64,000 nt of DNA from Prunus persica (GCF_000346465.2 NC_034016.1:21320442-21384441), one strand, 5' to 3'; shown: positions 10,796 through 22,595, counted from the stretch's first letter. The notes: generated by a model not told the origin, from the sequence alone. Numbers and translations are program-made.

Positions 10796-11958
10796 ATGAA
10801 GAATCACCCTGCTGATGGTCCCGTATGTCTCTCTAGCTAGGGCTACCTTCTCTTTCAGTTTACGATTAATATAACAAAATTTAATATGTTCTTTCTTGCA
10901 GACTTGCATTTTGAAAGTGAGTACATGTTGTCTGGGGGGTTTTCGGCTATGGCCTCCCCACTTCACCAAGCTATGGCCCCCCAAGTTCATAAAAAAAAAG
11001 AAGGTGATTACATGTTGCAAGGGATGTGCTACCAAAATAAAGAAGAAATTGCAGAAACTTAACGGTACGAAAACTCACTCTTCTGTTCCAATTTTTGTGC
11101 CTTGCATTTTTGTGACATATATACCTACTATACATAGAAAAAATAAAATAAAAATTGGTATTGGTTTGATTATTAATTTTTCAATTTTCAATTGATTTCT
11201 GGGTACGTTCGATTTGTATATACATAGGAGTAAATTCCATCACCATAGATTATGAAAAAGGGATGGTAGCAGTTTCTGGTGAGGCAGATCCAGCCACAAT
11301 CTTAGTGACAATTGCAAAGCTTAAGATTAGGACAGAGCTTGTGTCCTACAAGGACCCTCGTGCTGCCCAAAAGAAAAAACAAGCACAACGATTGAAGAAC
11401 ACTCAAAATCATCATCACCACCCCAAAGCCAAGGACACGAAAAAGATCATCGATCATCACAATGATCATAATCATGATCATTCAAATTCTGATTCTGATT
11501 CTGACGATCAGATTGATGGAGATGATCATGGTCGTAGACATAAAATTAAGAAGCCAGCCAATGTTAATGATCCATTTGTTGCACCCCATGGCAAGGGCAA
11601 TTTCCCCAAGCCAAAACCGCTTGGGCCAAAAAACAATTGGGCCCGAGGGATGTACGGGAGGCCACCGCCAGGTCCACCGCCTGCATTTCCACTGCCGCCA
11701 TGGCCACCAATGCCGCCACATGCATATGGTGGTTATGGTCACCACTCGAGCATGGCACCGCTGCCACGACCGCCGCCACATGCATATGGTGGTAATGGTC
11801 ACCACTCGAGCATGGCACCGCTGCCACGACCGCCGCCACCATTGCAAATGTATCCTTATCCTTATTATCATCGAACAAAGGAACCGCCGGTTGGCAACTC
11901 AATGCTCCATTATTTCAGCGACGATAACACTAGCAGTAGTGCTTGCACCATAATGTAA
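10796..11958 (+). CDS. Heavy-metal-associated isoprenylated plant protein (HIPP), farnesylation box CTIM
   Basis: Exons 10796-10822, 10902-11064 and 11228-11958 give 306 residues in phase. The HMA domain is TCILKV…ITCCKGCATKIKKKL with intact CxxC (CKGC), followed by VNSITIDYEKGMVAVSGEADP. A His/Asp-rich segment (HHHHP, DHHNDHNHDH, SDSDSDD) may also bind metal. A Pro-rich tail contains a duplicated 20-residue unit. The last four residues are CTIM, a CaaX box predicted for farnesylation, so the protein should be membrane- or nucleus-associated. Exon 2 is interrupted by an in-frame 87-bp insertion between two copies of KV(S/I)TCC. Unless spliced out, it adds 29 residues within the metal-binding loop. 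The start is the only ATG after an in-frame stop at 10745. HIPPs act in metal homeostasis and stress, and some are effector targets. Confidence 0.88.
10931..11003 (+). mobile_element. 73-bp insertion in the HMA exon flanked by a 14-bp direct repeat
   Basis: GTGAGTACATGTTG (10917-10930) recurs as GTGATTACATGTTG (11004-11017). Between them lies a G/C-rich piece with two CTATGGCC(T/C)CCCC units, ending in AAAAAAAAAGAAG. A 14-bp target duplication plus an A-rich 3' end is the mark of LINE-type retroposition, here of a very short fragment. The total gain is 87 bp, so the frame is kept. GTGAGT at the left repeat is also a good splice donor and AAG before GTGATT a weak acceptor, so splicing could remove exactly the gain. 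Confidence 0.6.
11713..11832 (+). repeat. Two tandem 60-bp coding repeats in the HIPP tail
   Basis: The second copy (11773-11832) repeats the first with few substitutions, giving two units of the pattern PPHAYGG(Y/N)GHHSSMAPLPRP. It is an in-frame expansion of the proline-rich tail. Confidence 0.9.
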
Positions 11959-12211
11959 GGTGTTTGCGTGTGTTATTATTTCTTCTGTTTTCAAGAACCA
12001 ATTGCATCTGTTCAACTCTCTGAATTTGTTTTTGGAGATGAAAGTGTATGTGTCGGTACAATAATGATACTTTGTCACATATGTTATATTTCTAAATTGG
12101 AATCATGATCGCATATTTAGACATGATTTTAATTTAATATATTGTGAGGATGAAACAACAATTCGATGCAAATATTTTACAAATTTGTAATGTTGAGGAG
12201 TTTATACATAG

Positions 12212-12213
12212 AT

Positions 12214-12262
<49 letters not shown>
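12212..12262. repeat. (CT)n microsatellite
   Basis: About 25 CT dinucleotides lie downstream of the HIPP gene, in a region (11959-12640) where I see no gene. Confidence 0.95.
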
Positions 12263-12266
<4 letters not shown>

Positions 12267-12644
12267 CATGTGATTCTGCTGGTTTGTGTCCAAACTTGCT
12301 ATTCCTTTTGGGTAGGTTAGGTCTAATTATTAAGTACATGTATGTCCCGTGAAATTGGTACTTAATCATGGTAAATAATTAAGAATTACCAATTTCTATT
12401 TTCTAATCAGTTTGTAATTTCGGCTAACTGTTGATTTAGTTATATAAATGTATTATCTTGTTACCGTAAACTGATCTACAATATAATGCGGGATAGTTGA
12501 GGAATGTGAGTGGCCAATTATCCCGCATTTGAGAATTTCCGCAATTAGCAAGCAAGCATGCAATAGCAAAGTCACACTCCTCCCATGCGTGAGCTAATCA
12601 AGACAAGAGGATTGGGCTAAATATTGACTGAAATTACCAAAAAG

Positions 12645-12800
12645 AAAAATACTGGGCCTCTGGCTCTTTGTGAACCCAAAAGAAAATAAAAAAACTGGGC
12701 CTGTGTTCTTTATTAACCCACAAAAAAAGAAAAATATTGGGCCTGTGGCTCTTTGTGAACCCAAAAGAAAGAAAATTACGGTGCCTGTGGCTCTTCTTGC
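12645..12800. repeat. Minisatellite, four units of about 42-45 bp
   Basis: The motif (A/T)NGG(G/T)CCT(G/C)TG(G/T)CTCTT begins at about 12652, 12694, 12735 and 12778, each followed by an A-rich stretch with AACCCA. It ends about 225 bases before the start codon of the dienelactone-hydrolase gene and probably overlaps its upstream region. Confidence 0.8.
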
Positions 12801-13025
12801 ATCTGTCTTCATCAATCATGAGGGAAAAAAGAAAAACAGTCTGTGACGTTGAGAAGTCAGGAGAAAACTTGTTCAATAATGTTTCGATACGTGTAACATT
12901 TCAGATAGGAAGCAAATTGTTCTCCAAGGCAAGTACTGCTAGCTTCCTAATATATCAGTGGAGCTCTCTCACTTATTGATTTTGTGTGTGTGTGGCTCTG
13001 AATCTCTGCTTCTCTGAGTAAAGCT

Positions 13026-15750
13026 ATGTCGGGGCCTCAGTGCTGTGAAAACCCACCAACCCTTAGCTCAAGCTCCGGAGCTGGTTCAGTGACTGAAATT
13101 GGAGGCTTAAAAGCCTACGTTGCTGGCCCTTCTGATTCCAAGCAGGCCATTCTTCTCGTTTCTGATGTATATGGTAATTACCCATTTCACCAATTTTCTT
13201 TCTTTCTTTGTAATTTTGATGAAGTTTCTTTCTTTTTTGCTGCTATTGTTTATCACATACCAATTTGGGTTTTTTGTCTCACATCTCATCTGCTTTTGTG
13301 ATCTGGGTGGTAGTTAAATTATGGTTTCCATGCTTAGCTTCTCAAAAATGGATTCTTTTTCCTTTGTGTTCTTTTTGTACATGTATAATATTGATGCTTA
13401 ACTTCTAAGTTGATCAGTTACATGGTTATTTCTTTCTGTTGGTCCAAATACTTTCTTTTTAGTAAGTTTTTGTACATGTTTAGAGCTCTTTCAATTCTGC
13501 TTGGTGAGTTGAAATTTTAAGTTTTGACAGTATATTTATTTGTTTTGAAGGATTTGAAGCACCAAACCTAAGGTATGCCTACTTTCTCAACTCTGCATCC
13601 TCGTTTGTTAATTGTACATGATGGATATTTTAGCACCTTACATGAAAAGCCTAACATGATTTCTCCCAATCCCCTTCCTTTTTAAAAAATATTAGCTGCA
13701 GCTTATCTAGCTACTGAATTCTGATGGATACTCTTTGTTGCCTACTCTGGTCATGATCATTTACGTCTGCATAAAGATAAAAATAAATATTTTGAAATGG
13801 GTTGTTTTAGTTAGGGGCAACCATTTATAAGAGAAGTTTTATTTTATGGACCCTGGTGGGTTCACAGTTGTTAAAAAACCCTCTCACCAAATGAAATGAC
13901 AATTCTCCGCCAAATGTGTAAAAACTTTATATTTGATGCTGCACTTCCAAGCCCTTTATCACTCAGTCCGTGAAACGTATATTTGTCTACGCCATTTCTG
14001 AAACCTCATGATAAGTGAATTTGTTGCTTTGTTAACAAGAGTTAATCTGCTTTAACAACTGGACTACTCTTTGCTTTGACATTTATTTCCCGTCCTTTCA
14101 TTACATGTTTTCATTTTTCTTGAACTCACTGCTGTTTCTGTAAAGGAAGCTGGCCGACAAAATAGCTAGTGCTGCTGGATTCCATGTTGTGGTTCCAGAC
14201 TTCTTTTATGGAGATCCCTACGTACCGGACAATGCTGAGAGGCCTGTATCAGTTTGGATACAATCTCATGGAACAGTTTGTTTCTGAATCTTTTTTATTT
14301 TCCTTATCTTTAAAGTGTAAACTTGCTGAATGTGTAATCATGACTCAAGTTTAATCATGTGCTAAAAGTGTTGCTATTTTCTTCCCCCACCTCTTTCTTT
14401 AAGGGCAAAGGATTTGAAGATGCTAAACCTATAATTGCTGCTCTAAGGAACAAAGGGGTATCGAAGATAGGAGCAGCAGGATTCTGTTGGGGTGGTAAGA
14501 CTCCTACTACACTTTTAGAGTAGAATCATATAACTGTAGAAATTTGTTTTTTAGGTTTCACTAGTTGTGCAATTACTGTTAAATTAACCAACAACTCTTG
14601 GTTGTTATTCAGCCAAGGTGGTGGTGGAGCTAGCAAAGTCTGATTACATTCAAGCCGCAGTGTTGCTACACCCTTCCCTTGTCACAGTTGATGATATTAA
14701 AGGTATGTATTTTCACTGCAGAATTAAACTGCTGTGTATGATAAATATGGCCGAAGGAAGACTCTGCTTCTAGTGTCTTGGGCTGCACTACTGCACTGCA
14801 CTCTTGTTGGCTTCTTCTGGTGTTTGAAGTTACTAATACACCTTTTACTGTTTTTTTTTCTTCTTCTTTTGTTTCAGAGATTAAGGCTCCAATAGCCATA
14901 TTGGGTGCTGAATTTGACAAGATCTCTCCACCTGAACTCCTGAAAAAGTACGAGGAGGTTTTATCCAGTAAGCCTGAGGTAAGCATCTCCCAACTTCAGA
15001 AAGTTAATATATTTGAAGTGAAATTCATTAATAAAACACCTAAATGGAATTCTTTGTATCATAAATTGTCATGGTCTTCCAGTTTCAGAAAGTTAGGGGC
15101 CGTTTGATAACCATTTCAATTTTAGTTTTTAGTTTTTAGTTTTTAGTTTTCATTTTTTGTGCTAGAGTATATAGGAAAAAGAGGGAGAATGGAAGTGAGA
15201 ATGAGAGAAGATGGAATTGAGAGGGAAAATGAGAAGGGAGGATGGGAGGGAGGATTAACAAAAGTGAAAATAAAAACTAAAAACTGAAATCTATTTGAAA
15301 TTGTTTTCATTTTTGTTACTCTTCCCTCCCATCCTCCCCTCTCATCCTCTCCCATTCTCACTCTCACTCTCATTTTGTTCTATACTCTAGAACAAAAAAT
15401 TAAAACTAAAAACTAAAATTGAAATGGTTATCAAATCCCACCGCACAAAACAATTCCTTGAAAGTGAAATTCATTAGAAAAATCACTGAAACCTAAACGG
15501 AAGTCTTTGTATGATACATTGTCGTACGATGATTCCGTGATTACAAAGTGAGGAATTTCCCAGATGCCAACATGACTTTCAGAAACTAATTGATGTAGTT
15601 TTTATGCAGGTTAATGGCTATGTGAAAATATTTCCTGGTGTTCCACATGGATGGACTGTCAGGTACAAGGAAGAGGATGAGGCTGCTGTCAAGCATGCTG
15701 GAGAAGCCCATCATGATTTGTTGGCCTGGTTTACTCAGCATGTCAAGTAA
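13026..15750 (+). CDS. Dienelactone hydrolase family protein (endo-1,3;1,4-beta-D-glucanase-like)
   Basis: Seven exons (13026-13173, 13551-13572, 14146-14275, 14404-14494, 14613-14702, 14878-14978, 15610-15750) join in phase to 240 residues, the usual family length. The alpha/beta-hydrolase triad is visible: Cys128 in GFCWGG, Asp174 in GAEFDKISPP and His207 in PGVPHGWT. The start MSGPQCCENPP is the common N-terminus of plant members annotated as endo-1,3;1,4-beta-D-glucanase; that name is inherited, and the true substrate is uncertain. No signal peptide is seen, so a cytosolic enzyme is likely. Exon 2 is only 22 nt. Intron 6 is enlarged by a MITE. Confidence 0.92.
15096..15440. mobile_element. 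MITE (hAT-like ends) in intron 6 of the dienelactone hydrolase gene
   Basis: The left end GGGGCCGTTTGATAACCATT and the right end, whose reverse complement is TGGGATTTGATAACCATTTC, form inverted repeats. They continue through (AGTTTTT)n and a GA/CT-rich interior, about 345 bp in all. The end sequence resembles plant hAT-type MITEs. No coding capacity. The target duplication is not clear, because the element sits between two copies of a local duplication (15011-15078 and 15457-15525). Confidence 0.75.
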
Positions 15751-16927
15751 AGATAATCATGGCGGATGAAATGCTCACCATCAGATTATATCAGTTAATC
15801 AGTTACCAATAACGATGATGAGCAGGAAAAGTTGGAATAATAAGATAATAGCCTAGTGTTATTGTTGAATTAGACTTATGTGAGAGCTAAACTTGCTTCC
15901 TTTGGGAAGGCTTGAGAAGCTATTTGGCTTTTCTAAAATATTGTTGAAGGATAATATAATACCCTAGTGTTATTTGCATAAAAATTGTGATAGAGTTCAT
16001 CTCCACCGTTGATTTTGGAGATTTTGTTTTTTTGATTTGAAATAAGTATTAACCGAAGCCAAAAACAAAGAACACTTTTATTACACCTATCCAACTTTTC
16101 TCGAAACACAAAGGACATGTAGCTACCATCAAACTTCGTCCTCCTTTTTCACGAACTCAAAAGGCCGTATTTGAAGAGGAAAGTTGGATCTCTTTACCAA
16201 GTCTTTCTTTCACCAGAAGAGAATGCGGCCGGCCAAATGGAATATAACAAAAAACCAAAGAAGAAACAAAGAGAGAACGTGGCAACTGCGTAATTGCCAC
16301 GAATAACCCAATTGGCAATTTCAATGTTGTTGAACGTCGTTTCCAAATATAGAGAAAAATAAATTGTTGTAATTTTGTGGTCTTTTGGATAGATGCTTAT
16401 TATCTTGACTTTGTTATTATCTCTCTTTTTAATTTTATTTTGTTGGTTTAGCATGTTGACTGGTCTGGTACTATTAATTAAAGTTGAGATGAACGAACTA
16501 ATGGATCAATTAGTGTAAATCTTTGACATTCAAAACGCGCAACTCTCTCGTCCGAGTCTTCTCTCGTCTGTCTGTCTCTCTCTCTTGCCGTCTGCTTTGC
16601 GCTTTTTTCTTCTCTTTATCAGGCTTTCCCACTCCTCTCTCTTCACACATGCCTTTCCCTCCTCCTTCACCCACCTCCTTGTTCTTTCTCCACCCAACTC
16701 GACAATGAATTTTCAACAAAACCAACATCTCTAAGCCTCAGAATTCAAGCTACGAATTTTTTTAAATCTGGGATTTGTCCCAGAACAGCTTCTTTTGCTG
16801 TTGGGTCCAATCAGATCTTGTAGCTTCAGTTTTCTCGCCTATCAAAATTGAATCTTTGGGTTGTTTTCAATCTCAATCAATTTTGTAAAAGTAGCGTTAA
16901 AGGCTCCTGCTTTGTTGGGCAATTTCA
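15751..16927. other. Intergenic region and leader of the aspartic protease gene
   Basis: No gene is seen. The pyrimidine-rich stretch 16540-16700 (CTCTCTCGTC, CCTCCTTCACCCACC) looks like a plant 5' leader feeding the start at 16928. No clear TATA box was found. Confidence 0.5.
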
Positions 16928-18394
16928 ATGGATCTTGGGAAAACGACAAGAGGGGCTGTATTGGGTCGTATACTGGTTCTTTTCACATTGGTTCTGGATG
17001 CGTCAGGTGACTTTGTGTTCCCTGTGCACCATAAGTTCAAGGGCCAGCGGTCTTTGAGTGCATTGAAAGCCCATGATGCTCGCCGCCATGGTAGAATTCT
17101 AGCCTCTGCAGGCTCAGGCTCTACTTCTGCTGTGGATCTGGAAATAGGCGGCAATGGCCATCCTTCTGACACTGGCCTCTACTTTGCCAAACTTGGGATT
17201 GGCTCACCTTCAAAGGACTATTTTGTCCAGGTCGATACAGGAAGTGACATTTTATGGGTCAATTGTATTGGCTGCACAAACTGTCCCAAGAAAAGTGATA
17301 TTGGTGTGAAGCTCACATTGTATGATCCAAAGAGCTCTTCAACGTCACAAACTGTTACTTGTGATCAAGACTTTTGCACAGACAAATACAGTGGTCAGCT
17401 CCCTGGTTGCAGGCCAACCTTGCTCTGCGAATATGATGTGACTTATGGAGATGGAAGCGCAACAGCTGGTTACTTTGTGAAGGACAATATTGAATTTGAT
17501 GAAAGAACAAATGGAAGTATGGTATTTGGTTGTGGAGATAAACAATCTGGGCAGCTAGGTAAGTCTTCTGAAGCACTTGATGGGATACTTGGTTTTGGGC
17601 AGGCAAATTCATCTGTGATTTCGCAGCTGGCTGCATCTGGAAAGGTCAGAAAACAATTTGCACATTGCCTGGACAATGTAAACGGAGGTGGGATTTTTGC
17701 CATTGGGGAAGTGGTGCAGCCAAAAGTGAAGAATACAACTCCATTGGTGCCAAGGCAGGCACATTACAATGTTGCGATGGAGGCAGTTGAGGTGGGTGGC
17801 AATGTGGTAGAACAACTTCCCACAGGTATATTTGACACTGGAGACAAGGAAGGGACAATAATTGACAGTGGTACAACCTTGGCTTATCTTCCAGAGGAGG
17901 TTTATCAACCAGTCATGAGCAAGATCTTTGCAAGTCAGCCTGACTTGAAATTACATACAGTTGATGAGCAGTTCAAATGTTTCCAGTATTCCAAGAGTGT
18001 CGATGATGGATTTCCAGTGGTGAAGTTCCATTTCAAGAATTCGGCTTCAATGACGGTGTATCCTCATGACTATTTGTTCCAGTTGAAGGATGATGTTTGG
18101 TGCTCTGGTTGGCAGAGCAGTGGGATGAAATCCGGAAATGGAGATTCCCTGACCCTTCTGGGAGATTTGGTGCTTTCAAATAAGCTAGTCATTTATGATC
18201 TTGAGAATCAGGAAATTGGGTGGTTGGATTACAACTGCTCTTCAAGCATCAAAGTGAGAGATGAGAAGTCAGGGGGAATTGTCACTATTGGTGCCCACAA
18301 TCTTTCTTCAGCTTCCACTTTAACAATTGGAAGATTATTGAAATTCTTGTTATTAATAAGTTCTGTGCTGCTGCAAATATCTTCTTTGTATTAG
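16928..18394 (+). CDS. Pepsin-like aspartic protease (A36/A39 type), GPI-anchor tail, intronless
   Basis: One uninterrupted frame of 488 residues. The N-terminus is hydrophobic (about residues 10-25, GRILVLFTLVLDASG), a likely signal peptide, followed by a prosegment. Both active-site motifs are present: Asp103 in VDTGSDILW and Asp313 in IIDSGTTLAY. The flap Tyr lies in VTYGDGS. Paired cysteines match plant A1 proteases. The C-terminus is a Ser-rich stretch then a hydrophobic tail (LLKFLLLISSVLLQISSLY) without a following charge, as in a GPI-anchor signal, so the enzyme is probably at the cell surface. Close relatives (Arabidopsis A36/A39, aspartic proteinase-like 2) have, as I remember, several introns; the lack of introns here may mark a retrocopy. 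An A-rich patch follows at about 18505-18525. Confidence 0.92.
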   Translation: MDLGKTTRGAVLGRILVLFTLVLDASGDFVFPVHHKFKGQRSLSALKAHDARRHGRILASAGSGSTSAVDLEIGGNGHPSDTGLYFAKLGIGSPSKDYFVQVDTGSDILWVNCIGCTNCPKKSDIGVKLTLYDPKSSSTSQTVTCDQDFCTDKYSGQLPGCRPTLLCEYDVTYGDGSATAGYFVKDNIEFDERTNGSMVFGCGDKQSGQLGKSSEALDGILGFGQANSSVISQLAASGKVRKQFAHCLDNVNGGGIFAIGEVVQPKVKNTTPLVPRQAHYNVAMEAVEVGGNVVEQLPTGIFDTGDKEGTIIDSGTTLAYLPEEVYQPVMSKIFASQPDLKLHTVDEQFKCFQYSKSVDDGFPVVKFHFKNSASMTVYPHDYLFQLKDDVWCSGWQSSGMKSGNGDSLTLLGDLVLSNKLVIYDLENQEIGWLDYNCSSSIKVRDEKSGGIVTIGAHNLSSASTLTIGRLLKFLLLISSVLLQISSLY

Positions 18395-19212
18395 ATTTAC
18401 TTCAACAAGTGGCCAGCATTCATTTTGATGCTCCAAAATTTATCAATGAAATTGTGTGATTCATTTCCATTTATTAGATTATTGACATTTTCTTTTCAAT
18501 GGCAAAAATAAATAAAAAATCAAAACAGGTTTCATTAAGCTGTGTTTGTGAAGCCAAAGGCCAACTAATTTTTGTAATTTATTCGGTTCTATTTTTCGGA
18601 TTTGGACTTTTTATCAGGGCTTGTGTGCATTTGTTGACTTCTATACTAACTGCAGAGGTAAGTAGATGAGTGTGAGGGAGGGATTAGAAATTAATTTGGG
18701 ATAGGCGAGGTACAGGCATTGGTAATCTGCAGCAAAAAGGGGGTTATAGGGCAAACTGTCTGCTCAATTGCACCAATTTTCAAGACATCAAAACAGAGTT
18801 GTAGAGCAATCTGAGGGTGAGGTTTGCTGCTGACTGTCAATTTAGTACATTTTACAAATGCTTGTGGTCTTTGTTTATTGGTTAGAAATAAACTGCCACC
18901 GCAGGAAAAAGGAGATAGAAAAAAAAAGGGGATTGAATTTTGCTCTATATCAAGAAAACAGTAAGTTTTACAACTTCAACACGGGGAGAAGGCACAAACC
19001 AGGGAATTGAATTTTTCTTTTTCTCAATCAAAACAGTAAGTACTACAACTTTCAATTACAAGCCAACAGAGACATCAACATCCTTTCGAATAACAAAGCC
19101 TAAAAAACTAATAGTTATTTCTAAACCTAGAAATAATCTTTCTCCTCACTTTTCTCTCTCTTTCTTTCCATTTTGTTTTTCTACATGGAAGATGTTTAAA
19201 AAGCTCAGTTCG
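18395..19212. other. Convergent intergenic region between protease and MATH-BTB genes
   Basis: This holds the two 3' UTRs. A tandem duplication of about 60 bp (18937-18985 and 18999-19053, sharing GAATTTT…AAAACAGTAAGT…ACAACTT) is the only structure seen. Confidence 0.5.
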
Positions 19213-22200
19213 CTATAGCCTTTGCTTCACCCGCCTGCCATTGATGTCACTACCATCAAGAATAGCTTCATTCCCATGCCTGCATAGAGATACAGAATGT
19301 TCACTAACTCTAGCTACATATTCCAAGAGTTCAGTCAAAACAGACGGGCAGCTTTCCTTCAAGTGTTTGTAACCATCCGTTTGCATCACACCTGCAAAAC
19401 AAAAATAAAAGAATTAAGAATTACTTACATAACATTCGCATTTATTTATATTCAGGAATCACAAATCAAACAAAGACCAATGCATCAGAAGAACTAGAAA
19501 AAAAAAAAAAATTAACAAGAGATACTGTACATAACATAGAAGAATGGAAGATGAGAATTCATGCGGGAATTCATGCGGCCAGTAATTAAACCAAGTCTAG
19601 AAGATTTTCCAAGTAAAAAACAAGATCCCAAATACCCTAGTTGTTTTCAATTGTAAACCACATATCACTATACAGAGTGGGTTGTTTTCTTGCTATCTCA
19701 GCCAATTTTGACAACCCTTTTCAAAGGCTTATGTATCCATAAGTAAAATGGCCGATGATAGAAGTATAATCAAGTACCAAATGACCTTCCAAAGGGCCAA
19801 GAGGAAGTACTACTCTCATGATAGGTAAAGCCTAACATGACAGGTTATGAAACATGGATCCTTAGTTTTATGACCTTGAGGCCTACAGTTTAAACTAACC
19901 ATCTGGACTAACATGAGACATATTAATTCATATAACCGTCAATGGAAAAAAGGACACATATTACAACCGAAAACAAATTAAAAACTTCAAATGGAATAAG
20001 AAAGACAAGTCAAAGATCATTGTAGCCATTAATTTCTCCAATCTTGATTACAATTCTACCACAGTTTTTAGAGTCATCCACACATAACCAAATCATCATG
20101 CATAATCATCATCAACAATCTCATTTGGGGCCTAGATGATGACAGTTTTCTTTTTCAAATTACACAGCATTGTAAAACAAAGCTTGATAGAGAAAAGAGT
20201 TACCTGATAGATTTCCAGGTGTTGCAACGAATCTGAGACACACAACTTTCAGCTGGAAGCAGTGATGTTGTTCTGCCAATGCTAATGTCGTTGCCACTGT
20301 GTTTATCGCAAAATCTTTGCAGAGATTTGCCTCACATAACAACCGAAGTCTATCTAAGCCATACCGATCTGCTGCTGCAAGCAGATGCTGTGCCATCAAA
20401 GTGGAAGACCCGTTGGAGTTTATTCCAGTAAGCTCTTCTATGTCGGGCAGAGAGTCCCAGTATATGAAATGAAGTAAAGCCTGCACAAGGACAAAATGAA
20501 TGAGTGGAAAAACAGTTGAATAGTGAGAACGACGCCAATAATATCGATGGAAACAATTCCTAGGTGGATGGTTATAATTAACTAATTCTACAGTTTCACA
20601 TGATAGCACAAGAAACAATAGAATTAGAGCAGAAACCGCATAGCCAACCTAGCTTACATTTATAATGAAAGGGAATAAGCACTATGCAGAAAGCATAATA
20701 ATACAACCCAAATTGGGAGTTCTCCATGAAAACTGAAACTTATTACTTCACACTAGGCCATGTTTTACCACTTACAACCATTCTGCACAAGCAACAAAGC
20801 AAAAATAAAAAATCATCCTAGAATGACATTTGATCACTAACATCTGGCAGGATTGGCAGCAAAAGCACAGAAAGCATGAGATCATACTCCTGGATGACAA
20901 TGTCTATGCAACATGTCTGACAAACTGACACAATTGCAAACAAGTATGGTAACCAATTTAATATCTAAAGTACAAACATTGATCAGCATTAGTTAAACAA
21001 ATGTATAACATAATCAACCAAAGAAAAAGAAGAAATGCATCAAACCTTAAAGACTGGAGCCTCTATGTCCTCAACGTTTATGCACCGAGTGTTCTGATCC
21101 TTCATAGGACCAAATAGTTGGGCCCTGAATACAGGTGATCGAGCTGCTAGTACCAACTTGTGAGCAGCAAAAATTTCGCCGTCAATTTCGAAATTTACAT
21201 CAGTTCCCTTTCCACTTTCCAGTAGCCGCCCAAACTGATGGCCCATGCTGGATGGTGGTACTGGTATGGAGTATATTTTTGGCCCCTCCGTGTGTGACTT
21301 CACAACACCAACCATACAGTTCACTGACAAGCAGTCGTCTTTAAGGTAGTCTGATGTCTCCAGAGAAGTTCTTTTGAAGAAACGCTTGTAACCCCTGCAG
21401 CATCCCAAGAATCCATTAAACTCTTCCCATATGCAAACTAGTGACAACAATGGATATGTACAGGATACAAGGCTGAAACCAAGCTAGACCCCAAGAAAAT
21501 CACACAACATGATTGAGGATAATGGACTGCATGGAAAACATCGATGCCTTGTCATATTTAAATGACATGAAATTTCTATATAATCACTCCAAGGCATGCA
21601 TCAAAAGAAGTAATCAACTAAACTCCCTGGCAGACACTTTTAAAACATCAAATGGAACATTGACAGGTTAACAAGATCAACAATGAATTTATTCTCTCAC
21701 TGCCCGATGTTACATATTGCCTTTAACTTTCCTACTTGTATCCACATAGAAAAGCCGTTACATTTATATAAATATCATACACATGTTCGAATCAGGTTCA
21801 GCATAGAGATTTAAAGGTTTGCAGGTTGCAAGATTAGCGAAAAAGCCAAAAACAACAAGCAATCAAGACCTTTCCAAATTGCAGAAAATTTTCAATCCCG
21901 AACCCACTGATTGCTTCACATTTCCTAATTACATTAACAGATTTTCAAGATTTTTTAAACCTAACTTTAATACCCTTCTTCTGGATCTGTTATATGTAAA
22001 CATTGCACCTAAACAAAAACAGATCAAAAAATAAAAGCATGCTTCTTTTTGAAAATGGAAAACCCAAGTTACCAACTTTTACAAACTCATAAACTTTCAT
22101 AAAAACACAAGGCAAGGAAACCAAGATTCCCACAAAGACAAAATCAAGAACTGGAAATTTGCCAACCCACCACATACTACCGCGATACTTGAGCGTGTAG

Positions 22201-22595
22201 GGCCCGCTATCCAAGGTCCTCCCGAAATGGCTATGCACTTTGTGCCTCTCATTCCCACTCTGATCCAAAAGGGTCAATTCGAAGAGAGCTCTCACATCGG
22301 TTCCTTCGCTCGCGAGCGCGATGAAGAGCGAGACGTACGCGGCATTGTCCTCGACGCTCTTGCCGTCTGGGTAAAAATAGATGGCCCACGAATACCCGCC
22401 CACATTAAACGTATCGGACGCTATGTACTTCCCAATCCCAATCCCTTTGGACAAAGAATAACCCGTGATCTTGAAATGGTGGGTCCCGTTGACGGTCTCG
22501 GTGATCGACGTCGATGTGGTTGTCGGGGGCGACGAAGAGGCCGGGCAAGATGAAGAAGACGAGGGCCTGGAGGTTTCTCTGAAAACCTTACCCAT
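19213..22595 (-). CDS. BPM-type MATH-BTB/POZ protein, CUL3 substrate adaptor
   Basis: Four exons (22595-22171, 21394-21046, 20480-20204, 19391-19213) join in phase to 409 residues, the normal BPM length. The MATH domain runs from about residue 30 to 165 ([17 protein letters not shown] … [14 protein letters not shown]). The BTB domain follows ([27 protein letters not shown] … ALLHFIYW), then the BACK-like helices ([21 protein letters not shown]). The end NGRRVKQRL matches the basic, nuclear-localising tail of Arabidopsis BPM1. BPM proteins link CUL3 ubiquitin ligase to targets such as ERF/AP2, HD-ZIP and MYB factors and PP2CA phosphatases. The start [11 protein letters not shown] was preferred to an upstream in-frame Met because it begins at the family N-terminus. 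The Ser/Pro/Thr stretch after it is longer than I recall in BPM1. Confidence 0.93.

Noticed and set aside
11462..11953. Overlapping open frames of 110-160 residues on both strands of the HIPP tail
   Set aside because: They are shadows of a His/Pro-rich, repeat-containing coding exon whose own frame has the HMA domain and the CaaX end.
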